Source: JAKIWV01 sp963773945 (GTDB lineage: Archaea > Thermoplasmatota > Thermoplasmata > Lutacidiplasmatales > UBA184). From it: 64,000 nucleotides of DNA. The DNA is taken from assembly GCA_963773945.1 (NCBI GenBank), contig CAVZDD010000003.1, positions 620,001 to 684,000 on the forward strand. The letters are read 5' to 3'. The notes beneath the pieces were generated by a model that saw only the letters and a list, made by a program, of their open reading frames with translations, was not told the DNA's origin and searched no databases. The first letter of the stretch is position 1. Each line of letters opens with the position of its first letter. Both the position numbers and the translations under genes were made by a program. Positions 1-6,870 of the stretch are shown here, one piece after another.

Positions 1-649
1 ACTCGAGGAGCTGCCGGGGGTCCGGGCTCCCGATCCGTCGCGCCAGGGACCAGTCTCGGCTCGCGAGGAACAGCTGGCGGACCAGGAGGGCGAAGACCTT
101 GTCCGCCTCCTCGGTGAACGAGGCGAGACGTCGGCTCGGGGTTCGCTTCGCGAGGACGGACTCGGCCTCCTCGATGTAGGCGACTAGGATCATTTTCATT
201 CGTTGGACGAGCTGGGGCAGACCGTACTTTGACGGGTCGATGAAATTCTGGAGCAACACACGGTTCGGCTCCTGCGCGACGATCGAGACCCCGAGCAGCC
301 CGCGGGCAGCGTCCAACAGTTCCTCGACGCGCTCGGAGGTGAGGGCGGTTTCCGTTCGAATCTCGACGGCGTCATGACCGGATCGGTAGGCACCGACGAC
401 CAATCGCTTGAGGAGACCGGGGTCGTCGAAGCTGTGGGCCTGGATGAGGTACGGGGCGACGGGGACGGACCCGTTTTCGGGCGGGGCGGGCTTGAGGAAC
501 AGCGTACCATCATCGTTCTGGTCGAACACGACCACATCGCCGGGCCGCAGGCGCATCGCTTCGGCCCACGGTTTGGGCAGGGTGACCGCGATCGACGAAT
601 GGCCCGCCTTCAGCACACGTCGTTCGCGACCGGGCTGCCCCCACACCAT
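1..649 (-). CDS. AbrB-PhoU family phosphate-uptake type regulator (3' end cut by window edge)
   Basis: The frame is open from an ATG at 649 to the window edge (216 codons seen). Residues 1 to about 50 form an AbrB/SpoVT swapped-hairpin DNA-binding domain, with SIAVTLPKPW, LRPGDVVV and GTLFLKP segments. The rest is helical with charged repeats, as in the PhoU-like half of archaeal AbrB-PhoU proteins. These proteins are thought to regulate phosphate uptake or related transcription; the ligand here is unknown. A GGTGGGG Shine-Dalgarno-like run lies just before the ATG. No pst transporter gene is visible in the window, so the phosphate role rests on family resemblance alone. The C terminus is missing. 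Confidence 0.75.
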   Translation of the reverse strand, partial: MVWGQPGRERRVLKAGHSSIAVTLPKPWAEAMRLRPGDVVVFDQNDDGTLFLKPAPPENGSVPVAPYLIQAHSFDDPGLLKRLVVGAYRSGHDAVEIRTETALTSERVEELLDAARGLLGVSIVAQEPNRVLLQNFIDPSKYGLPQLVQRMKMILVAYIEEAESVLAKRTPSRRLASFTEEADKVFALLVRQLFLASRDWSLARRIGSPDPRQLLE

Positions 650-744
650 GCGAATTCCCCACCAAACCTCTTACGAGGTCCGTAGGTTCCGTAGGTGGTC
701 CGCCTCTTAAACGTGCCGCTGAAGCTCTTACAGCCCCCGTAGGT

Positions 745-1488
745 TCAGTGGGGAGGCTGCTTCCGCGCCTCGTCGGGCGATGTTTCGGAATAGCCCAGCC
801 GTTCGGGGGGCATTTCGTGCTTCGACCCTTCGCGCTTCCCGACCACGAAGCCGAGTACGATCGCGAGGATCACCAACCCCACGATCACCCCGCTGATAAT
901 GAACACGGGGAGTCCGATCCCCGGCGGTGCCGGTGGAGGGCCCACGGCGATGCCTACCCCGAGGAATCCTTCCATCCCGGAACTGAAGTGGCCCGCTTCC
1001 GTGCAGAAGAACTGGTACGATCCGATGGCCGTCGGGGCGTTGAACGATGCCGTGGCCACATTCGTGCCCTGGACCCCCGGGATGAGGACGTTGGTGTAGG
1101 GGGGATGCGTCACCAGGAACGTGGACGTCAGATTGGTGTTGTCGGCAAACGGCAAGGTGTAGTTCACGAGGCTCGACAACGTGAAGGTGTGTGGGATCGT
1201 GCCGAGGTTGCTGATATCGATCGTGACGTTCTCCCCCGGCACGACGTTCGAAATGGCGTTCGGTGCGAAGGCGAGCGCTCCGTTGGCCCCCACGGTCATC
1301 TGAATCGTGATACCGGCGGCCGTCCGCACCACTAACGGACGAGATCCGATATCCCCCGTTCCGAGGAGCGCCGCTGCGACCGGGAAGAGCAAGAGCAGTG
1401 CGGACACCGCCACCGCGCCGGCGAGCCGGCGACGACGCCAGCCCTGAGGCCACCCGCTCATTACGAGAGCGGCGAACGGGGCCCTCAT
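745..1488 (-). CDS. Membrane-anchored cupredoxin (blue copper protein)
   Basis: 247 aa. A basic N terminus precedes a hydrophobic segment at about residues 24-43, and a C-terminal membrane helix lies at about 192-216, so the copper domain should face outside. The type 1 copper ligands are visible: H100 in HTFTL, then C162, H167 and M172 in a C-x4-H-x4-M loop. This is the plastocyanin/sulfocyanin arrangement and suggests a small electron carrier. It lies near the CuA subunit genes at 1.6-2.3 kb and another copper protein at 2.4-3.4 kb. The start is uncertain: an ATG at 1461 (residue 10) would give a more typical signal sequence. Confidence 0.8.
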   Translation of the reverse strand: MRAPFAALVMSGWPQGWRRRRLAGAVAVSALLLLFPVAAALLGTGDIGSRPLVVRTAAGITIQMTVGANGALAFAPNAISNVVPGENVTIDISNLGTIPHTFTLSSLVNYTLPFADNTNLTSTFLVTHPPYTNVLIPGVQGTNVATASFNAPTAIGSYQFFCTEAGHFSSGMEGFLGVGIAVGPPPAPPGIGLPVFIISGVIVGLVILAIVLGFVVGKREGSKHEMPPERLGYSETSPDEARKQPPH

Positions 1489-1581
1489 TCAAAGGCCCTA
1501 CGTATGAACCGTCAGCCGATTGGAGTTGTTCGCTCGGGGAGGGGATGCGCTCCCGGGCTGCTTCCAGTTCATACGTGGAGA

Positions 1582-1589
1582 ATATCTAA
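1582..1589 (+). promoter_or_regulatory. TATA-like box for the oxidase subunit II pair
   Basis: The A/T-rich ATATCTAA stands out in a GC-rich intergenic region. Its centre is about 25 nt before the GTG at 1611, which fits an archaeal TATA box driving a leaderless transcript. Confidence 0.45.
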
Positions 1590-1610
1590 CTCGGACCCTC
1601 GACAAGGGTC

Positions 1611-1841
1611 GTGCTTAGCCTCGGCACCGCTGGTCGGCGGGCCCCCAGCTTGATGGTGACGGCGGGAGCGATCCCGACCGTGCTCCGGGCGGCCGGACAG
1701 ACCGACCTTCAGGAGATCTCCCCGCTCGTCTGGGTGATGCTCGCCATCAGCGTCGGCGGCGCGATCATCACCTTCGCGTTCCTTACCTACGCGCTCTGGA
1801 AGTTCCGCGACCCGGCGACGAAAGGACGGCGCTATGGTTAG
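1611..1841 (+). CDS. Small one-helix membrane protein resembling TM1 of cytochrome oxidase subunit II
   Basis: 76 aa from a GTG start; an ATG at 1653 is the alternative. One membrane helix at about residues 37-65 is followed by YALWKFRDP, which resembles the end of the first transmembrane helix of CoxII proteins. The next ORF carries only the second helix and the CuA domain, and the two reading frames overlap by 8 nt. The simplest reading is that this encodes the N-terminal helix of a split CoxII. It could also be an independent small oxidase subunit. No oxidase subunit I gene lies in the window. Confidence 0.6.
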   Translation: MLSLGTAGRRAPSLMVTAGAIPTVLRAAGQTDLQEISPLVWVMLAISVGGAIITFAFLTYALWKFRDPATKGRRYG

Positions 1842-2310
1842 CAAGTACGAAGTGGCCTGGACACTCGCCGTGGTCGGCTTGCTCGCGGGCGTCGCCGCGT
1901 ACTCGGCCGTCCTGCTCTACAACCTCGACGCGCTCTCGCCCCATCCGGGCGAGTATGTCGACGTGACCGGTCACCAATGGTTCTGGGAGTTCTGCTATCC
2001 GGTGAACGGTAGTTGCTACAACTCGACCTACACGCCGGGGAACAGTTCGAACCCGTTAGGATCGATCAAAGGGGGCGGACTCTGGGCCAAACCTGGGGAG
2101 GTCGTCCAGATCAATGTGACCTCCGACGACGTCGTCCATTCGTTCAACATCCCCGGCCTCGGGGTCCGGATCGATGCGATCCCAGGCCGGGTCAACATGT
2201 TCCAGTTCACCGTGCCGACGGTCGCCCCCGGCACCGAGTACCTGATTCAGTGTACCGAATTCTGCGGCACGTTCCACGGCACGATGCGGTCGTTCCTGAT
2301 CGTCACTTAG
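1834..2310 (+). CDS. coxB: Cytochrome c oxidase subunit II, CuA domain with a single membrane helix
   Basis: 158 aa. A membrane helix at about residues 8-29 starts with KYEVAWTL, like the second helix of CoxII. Next comes the aromatic HQWFWEF electron-entry segment, then a cupredoxin fold carrying all six CuA ligands: H102, C140, E142 (carbonyl position), C144, H148 and M151. The protein accepts electrons at the outer membrane face and passes them to the haem-copper subunit I. The ATG overlaps the end of the preceding ORF (ATGGTTAG), so translation is probably coupled. Copper proteins are encoded on both sides, but subunits I and III are absent here. Confidence 0.88.
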   Translation: MVSKYEVAWTLAVVGLLAGVAAYSAVLLYNLDALSPHPGEYVDVTGHQWFWEFCYPVNGSCYNSTYTPGNSSNPLGSIKGGGLWAKPGEVVQINVTSDDVVHSFNIPGLGVRIDAIPGRVNMFQFTVPTVAPGTEYLIQCTEFCGTFHGTMRSFLIVT

Positions 2311-2356
2311 ACGGGGCGAGCGGCGGAACGCGCTACCCGGAAAGCCCCGGGGTCCA

Positions 2357-3400
2357 TCAGCGATGGGACCCTGCCGGTTTGGACGGGGGGAACCGTCCGG
2401 CGATCCCCGCCGCCACCGCAAGCACGACGCCAATCCCAAGGAGGGATCCGCCGCCGATGAGGACCTCCGACTGGACGATCGCGGTGCTGATCACCGGCAC
2501 GTACGGCTCCACGACGGGAATGCCGACGTAGAGGAACCCGAACATTCCGTTCGCGAAGTGCCCCTGGATCGAGCAGATGAATTCGTAGTAGCCGGGGGCG
2601 TTGATGATGAACGACCCGTTGTTGTACGTACCGGCGCTGAGGGGAACGGGAATGTTGACCAGCGGCACGTGCTGCGCGAAGAACGTCGTGTAGTTCGCCG
2701 TGCTCAGGTTGTAATTCGGCAAGGCCGAGAGCGTGAAGGTGTGGGACAGCACCCCCAGCGTTCCGAGGAACACCGTGACCGACACAGGGAATTTCGTAAC
2801 CGACGACCCGTCCAACGTGTCCGAGACGAACTTGTAACTGTCACTCGCGTTCACATAGAACGTCAGAGTCGAGCTGACCGGCGGAGTGACGTTCAGGTAG
2901 CCATACAGCCCGGCCTGGAACTGGTAGGGGACCAGCGAGACGAATTCGAAATCGCCGCCGGCCATCGAAGCGTTCACGGAGACATTGACCTTCGTCATCG
3001 AGTTCGCCGGCATCGAGATGTTCACGAGGGGCGTGTGGGCGGAGAAATACGCCGACAGTTGGGCGGGAGACCAGTTCCGCGGAAAGTTCTCCGTACCATT
3101 CGGAGAGAGGGTGAACGTGTGATTGAACGTACCGGAGTTGACCAGGGTGATCGTCAGATTCTGCCCGGCGGTGGCGTGGATCGCGTTCGGGACGAACGCA
3201 GGCACGTCCGTCGTGTTGATCGTCACGTTGACGTGCGGAGCGACCGCCGCCGGAGCGGAGAGATGGGGCATGCCGAGCTCCCGGCCCAGCTCTTCCGCGT
3301 GCGCCACGGGAGCGACCAAAGGAAGGACCACGGCCAAAAGGACGACGGCGGCGACCAGCGAGGCCACGGCCCCGCGACGAAGAGTCCGTGGCCTACTCAT
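2357..3400 (-). CDS. Two-domain cupredoxin, membrane anchored; first domain lacks copper ligands
   Basis: 347 aa from the ATG at 3400; an upstream in-frame ATG at 3499 would add a non-signal-like extension. The signal/anchor is at about residues 8-34 and a C-terminal helix at about 305-330. Domain 2 has a full type 1 copper set: H220, C276, H281, M286. Domain 1 aligns to it (FEF...GLYGYL against YEF...GMFGFL) but keeps only H94. The other three ligand positions are S155, Q160 and L165, so it probably binds no type 1 copper. The protein is likely an extracytoplasmic electron carrier or copper-binding partner of the nearby CuA subunit. The copper-free domain may serve as a docking module. Confidence 0.78.
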   Translation of the reverse strand: MSRPRTLRRGAVASLVAAVVLLAVVLPLVAPVAHAEELGRELGMPHLSAPAAVAPHVNVTINTTDVPAFVPNAIHATAGQNLTITLVNSGTFNHTFTLSPNGTENFPRNWSPAQLSAYFSAHTPLVNISMPANSMTKVNVSVNASMAGGDFEFVSLVPYQFQAGLYGYLNVTPPVSSTLTFYVNASDSYKFVSDTLDGSSVTKFPVSVTVFLGTLGVLSHTFTLSALPNYNLSTANYTTFFAQHVPLVNIPVPLSAGTYNNGSFIINAPGYYEFICSIQGHFANGMFGFLYVGIPVVEPYVPVISTAIVQSEVLIGGGSLLGIGVVLAVAAGIAGRFPPSKPAGSHR

Positions 3401-3485
3401 AGCCGGACGGCGCCCGGACCGACGACCGCTTGATATGTCCCACGTACCAATTCTGGGCTCCTCTCCGATAGAGAATTCCGAGCGT

Positions 3486-4451
3486 TCACAGTGTGGCATC
3501 GCGGCGCCCGACCGGTGCCTCTAGGCTCGGAGGCACGACCGAGACGTACCGCGCCTCGAGCGTGCGGGTTCCCGCGTCCAGGTAGGCGACAGCCCACGCC
3601 ACGAGGAGCGCCCACAACGGGGTGAAGGCCTGACCGGCGAGCCATTGCACCGGCGGCGCCGGCTCCAGGCTGATCTCGAGCAACTGGACGGCGGCCGACA
3701 TCCCCAGTGCGACGAGGATGGAGACCGAGTAGAGGACCGGGCGAGCGTAGCGGGAGGCCGGTTGGGCGGGCCCGACCGGGGGGACCCAGGGGGGTTCCTC
3801 GGAGGGCTCGGACGATGCCGGTCGATAGGGGTCCAGATGGCGATGGTGGTCGATCGCCCTTCCCAGCCGCACGACCCGGGCGATCAGGAGCACGGCGAAC
3901 ATCGTGGCGAGATAGACCACGACCGACGCGCCGAGAAGGATCAGGTCCAGCGAGTTCTGATGGGCCAGTCCGTCCACCTGTCCTCCGTTGTCCGCACCAG
4001 TAAAGACGTCAAAGAAGGCGTGCGTCGAGCAGGTCACGACGGCCACCACGAGCAGATAGAGCGCGATGTCCATCGGTACCGTACCGAAGGGGAACATGTG
4101 GGGCACCGTCGCCCGGAGGGCCCGGTACGTGGCCTTCGGAAAACCGCCGAACAACACCACGAGACCGGCGCCGCCGACCACCACGAACGTTGTGGCGATC
4201 CCGGTGGCCGCAGGGCCGGGGGTCAACAACGCCGCCGGGCTGACCCAGAACATCACCGCCCCGACCCCCAGGAGCGTCGCGAGGGTCGCCACCGAGATCG
4301 ACACGAACGCGTCACGCCGATCGCCGGTCGTCCGGGTTCGCGGTCCGTCGCCCAGGATTACCTCCCCTCCTCGCCGCGAGGAGACGGGGGCGTTGTTGAA
4401 GCCGACTCGGTCCGTACCAAGGTCAGGGGCCGTCCGAGGTCCCCTTGGCAT
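3486..4451 (-). CDS. Multi-spanning membrane protein of unknown function
   Basis: Up to 321 aa with about six hydrophobic segments (near residues 50-73, 83-103, 124-148, 171-195, 240-260 and 274-294). I do not recognise the family. It lies 3' of the CBS-ParB gene on the same strand. The ATG at 4451 sits inside that gene and would give a 29-nt overlap; the only other standard in-frame start before the first helix is a GTG at 4304. The first 49 residues are polar and low in motifs. The position at the end of the heptose operon suggests co-transcription but says little about its job. Confidence 0.6.
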   Translation of the reverse strand: MPRGPRTAPDLGTDRVGFNNAPVSSRRGGEVILGDGPRTRTTGDRRDAFVSISVATLATLLGVGAVMFWVSPAALLTPGPAATGIATTFVVVGGAGLVVLFGGFPKATYRALRATVPHMFPFGTVPMDIALYLLVVAVVTCSTHAFFDVFTGADNGGQVDGLAHQNSLDLILLGASVVVYLATMFAVLLIARVVRLGRAIDHHRHLDPYRPASSEPSEEPPWVPPVGPAQPASRYARPVLYSVSILVALGMSAAVQLLEISLEPAPPVQWLAGQAFTPLWALLVAWAVAYLDAGTRTLEARYVSVVPPSLEAPVGRRDATL

Positions 4452-5265
4452 CCTCGGACTCGAACCGGCGGATGAGTTGCGTCGTGATCTCGATGAGCGG
4501 GTGGTGCGACGCTCGGTCGATCGCGATGTCGTCGAGCGTCACGAGATGATGCTCGCGGGCGGCGCGCTCGAGTCCGATCTCGAGCCGGGCGAACTCTGCC
4601 GGCTTTTCGGAGCTCAGGACGAACGCTTGGAGGTTTTGGAGACCCATCTCGCGCGCCGCGAGCGCCCGGTGGTGGCCGTCCACTAGGATCCAGTCGTTGC
4701 CCTTCTGGACCACGAGGACGGGTTCCGCGAAGCCTCGCTCGAGCTCGTAGCGCCGGCCCTCGAGCTCATCCTCGTAAACCTTCCACTGGGTGGGCTTGAG
4801 ACTCGAGATCGGAACCAAGCCGCGACGATACGTGAAGGGGAGGTGGTACCGCTCGGCGAGGAGCCGGCGGAGCGTCTCCGCCTTTGCGGGGGAGGCCCGC
4901 TCGAAGTGGGAGCGGACGATATCCAGGTTGGAGATGATCCCGCAGAGCTTCCCGTCCTCGTCGATGATCGGGAGGTCGCGGAGCCCGAACCGGAACATGA
5001 TCCGGGCCACGTCGTCGATCCCCATGTCCGGGGTGGCCGTATACGTCCCGGTCCGGATGATCTCGGTGATCTTGCGCGCGGGCTCGCCGGCGTGCCGAAG
5101 GAGCTCTTTGGTGCTGACGAAGCCGATCAGCCGTCCCTCGGGGTCCGTGACCGGAAGCCCGTGATGCCGGCTCTGGGTCACGATGTCGATCGCATGGCCG
5201 ACGGTGGCGTCGGACTCGAGGTGCTCGACGGAGAGCATCATGTAGTCGCGGACTTGGACGGTCAT
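4423..5265 (-). CDS. CBS-pair protein fused to a ParB/SerK-like domain
   Basis: 280 aa. Residues 1 to about 125 hold two CBS motifs (HHGLPVTDPEGRLIGFVS and LRDLPIIDEDGKLCGIIS), a pair that normally binds adenine nucleotides. From about 150 follows a ParB/sulfiredoxin-fold domain with VPISSLKP, the DGHHR motif and AAREMGL. This fold includes DNA-partition ParB proteins, but in archaea also the ADP-dependent free-serine kinase SerK, so a small-molecule kinase is as likely as a DNA role. Its ATG overlaps the stop of the isomerase gene by 4 nt (ATGA), tying it to heptose metabolism. No parA-like partner is present. Specific substrate unknown. Confidence 0.7.
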   Translation of the reverse strand: MTVQVRDYMMLSVEHLESDATVGHAIDIVTQSRHHGLPVTDPEGRLIGFVSTKELLRHAGEPARKITEIIRTGTYTATPDMGIDDVARIMFRFGLRDLPIIDEDGKLCGIISNLDIVRSHFERASPAKAETLRRLLAERYHLPFTYRRGLVPISSLKPTQWKVYEDELEGRRYELERGFAEPVLVVQKGNDWILVDGHHRALAAREMGLQNLQAFVLSSEKPAEFARLEIGLERAAREHHLVTLDDIAIDRASHHPLIEITTQLIRRFESEDAKGTSDGP

Positions 5266-5867
5266 CGCGCGAGGTGAGCGGACGCCGGAGCCTCGTCCCG
5301 CAGGTACGACGCGAGGAGGTGGAGCAAGATGTGGTGGAGGTCCTCGATGTGCTGCATGTTGCTGGATGGCACGATGACCGGAACGTCACACAGGGCCTTC
5401 ATCTTCCCTCCGCCCGTTCCGATGAGACCGACCGTCGTCATCCCGAGCTTGCGGGCCTCTTCGAGGGCGCGGAGCACGTTCGGGGAATTTCCGCTGCCGC
5501 TGATCCCGAGCGCCACGTCCCCGGCGCGGCCCTGGCTCTTGATCTGCTCGGCGTAGATCTCTGCGAAATTGATGTCGTTCCCCACCGCCAGGATGACCGC
5601 AATGTGGTCGGAGAGGGAGTGGGTGCGGATCCGTTTGTGTCCTTCGAGGATCGTCAGCTTGGCCAGGTCCTGGGCCATGTGACTCGCAGTCGACGCGCTG
5701 CCCCCATTCCCGAAGAAGAAGATCGTGCGGCCGTCGTCGCGGGCCCGGAGCACGAGCGCGACCGTTCGCGTAATGCCCTCGGCGAGGAACGGGTCGCGCA
5801 ACGCGGTTTCGGTGTCCTCGATGTAGCGATGGACGTACTTCGCGATGGCCGCGTCCGGCTCGGTCAT
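5262..5867 (-). CDS. gmhA: Sedoheptulose 7-phosphate isomerase (phosphoheptose isomerase)
   Basis: 201 aa from the ATG at 5867. Single SIS domain with the phosphosugar loop FFFGNGGSASTASHMAQDL and a second ISGSGNSPNV loop, typical of GmhA. The enzyme converts sedoheptulose 7-phosphate to D-glycero-D-manno-heptose 7-phosphate in the cytoplasm. The gene overlaps the kinase gene before it (ATGA at 5864-5867) and the CBS-ParB gene after it (5262-5265), so the three are translationally coupled. Upstream in-frame codons exist but would run back through the kinase gene. DiaA, the DnaA-binding SIS protein, is a paralogous alternative, but the kinase neighbour favours heptose synthesis. Confidence 0.85.
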   Translation of the reverse strand: MTEPDAAIAKYVHRYIEDTETALRDPFLAEGITRTVALVLRARDDGRTIFFFGNGGSASTASHMAQDLAKLTILEGHKRIRTHSLSDHIAVILAVGNDINFAEIYAEQIKSQGRAGDVALGISGSGNSPNVLRALEEARKLGMTTVGLIGTGGGKMKALCDVPVIVPSSNMQHIEDLHHILLHLLASYLRDEAPASAHLAR

Positions 5868-6841
5868 CGTTGCACCGTCAAAATGCGCGATCCCTCGGGA
5901 GAGATACGGACCGCCATCCGCTCCAGCGGCGAAAGGGCACTCGCTACTTGAGCGCTTCTCTCCGGCGGGTGAAACAGGAGAAGAAAACCCCCGCCTCCGG
6001 CGCCGGTGATCTTCCCGCCAAGAGCTCCGGCCGCCTGGCCCCGGGCATACCATTCGTCAATCTGCTCGTTGGAGATTCCCGGGGTTAAGCCTCGCTTGAG
6101 TTGCCACCCCTCGTCCAGGAGCGCGCCCGCCCGGTCCCAGTCTCGGGCCATGAAGGCGTCCCGCATCTCGCCCGCCAGGTCGCGCATCCGGAACAAGGCG
6201 TCCTGGTTCTGGGTCGTTCGGGCGTCCTGCTCTTTCAGGATCGGCTGGCCACTCCGCGCTGTGCCCGTGTAGAAGAGGGAGAGGTGGGACGACAACGCGT
6301 CCATGTCGGTCCGAGACAGCGGAATCGGGTGCACCCGCACCGTATCGTCGGGGCGGAAGTCGAAGTAATGGAGACCCCCGAAGGCGGCGATGTAGTGGTC
6401 TTGTTTGCCGAGGGTTCCGTGGAGGATGTTGATCTCGATCCGGGCCGCCTCCTCCGCGAGTCGAGCGGGCTCGACCAACTGGCCCTTGTAGGCGTAGAGC
6501 GCGTTCAGCAGCCCGACGGTCAAGCTCGAGGAAGAACCGATCCCCGTGCCCTCGCCCGGAATATCCGCGATCGTGTGGACTTCAACGGCCCGGTGGACCT
6601 GGGTGAGGCGCAACGCCTCCCGTACGAGACCGTGCTGGAGGTCATCGACCGAATCGACGTTCTCGGTCTTCGAGTAGGCGACGCGGATCGACGGGTCGAA
6701 CTTCTCGTTCACCAGGACGTGAATGAAGCGGTCGATGGCGGCACTGGTGACGGCGCCGCCCCCGAATCCCCGATAGAACGACGGGAGGTCCGTGCCACCG
6801 CCGGCGAACGAGATCCGGAACGGCGTCCGGGTGATGATCAT
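5864..6841 (-). CDS. hddA: D-glycero-D-manno-heptose 7-phosphate kinase (GHMP kinase)
   Basis: 325 aa. It starts with TRTPFRISFAGGGTDLPSF, the signature of HddA-like GHMP kinases. The ATP loop GEGTGIGSSSS lies at about 96-106 and the C-terminal KITGAGGGGFLL motif near 278-289. It should phosphorylate heptose 7-phosphate at C1 on the route to GDP-heptose. It is followed by overlapping gmhA, giving two consecutive steps in one operon; the phosphatase (GmhB) and guanylyltransferase (HddC) are not in the window. A TATA-like box 25 nt upstream suggests a leaderless mRNA. Fucose kinase and related GHMP kinases are alternatives, made less likely by the gmhA linkage. Confidence 0.85.
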   Translation of the reverse strand: MIITRTPFRISFAGGGTDLPSFYRGFGGGAVTSAAIDRFIHVLVNEKFDPSIRVAYSKTENVDSVDDLQHGLVREALRLTQVHRAVEVHTIADIPGEGTGIGSSSSLTVGLLNALYAYKGQLVEPARLAEEAARIEINILHGTLGKQDHYIAAFGGLHYFDFRPDDTVRVHPIPLSRTDMDALSSHLSLFYTGTARSGQPILKEQDARTTQNQDALFRMRDLAGEMRDAFMARDWDRAGALLDEGWQLKRGLTPGISNEQIDEWYARGQAAGALGGKITGAGGGGFLLLFHPPERSAQVASALSPLERMAVRISPEGSRILTVQR

Positions 6842-6861
6842 CGCATCCCCACGACGGGCGG

Positions 6862-6870
6862 TCTCTTTTT
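6862..6870 (-). promoter_or_regulatory. TATA-like box upstream of hddA
   Basis: On the minus strand this reads CTAAAAAGA, centred about 25 nt before the hddA ATG at 6841, the spacing expected for a leaderless archaeal transcript. It overlaps the stop region of the XPD gene. Confidence 0.55.

Noticed and set aside
728..1492. Long ORF in another frame over the cupredoxin gene
   Set aside because: Arginine-rich shadow; the other frame has signal, copper ligands and anchor.
4436..4475. GGACTCGAACC string resembling a tRNA T-arm
   Set aside because: It lies in the coding end of the CBS-ParB gene and no acceptor or anticodon arms can be formed around it.
3645..4686. Plus-strand ORFs opposite the membrane protein and CBS-ParB genes
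   Set aside because: R/H/D/G-rich antisense shadows without motifs.
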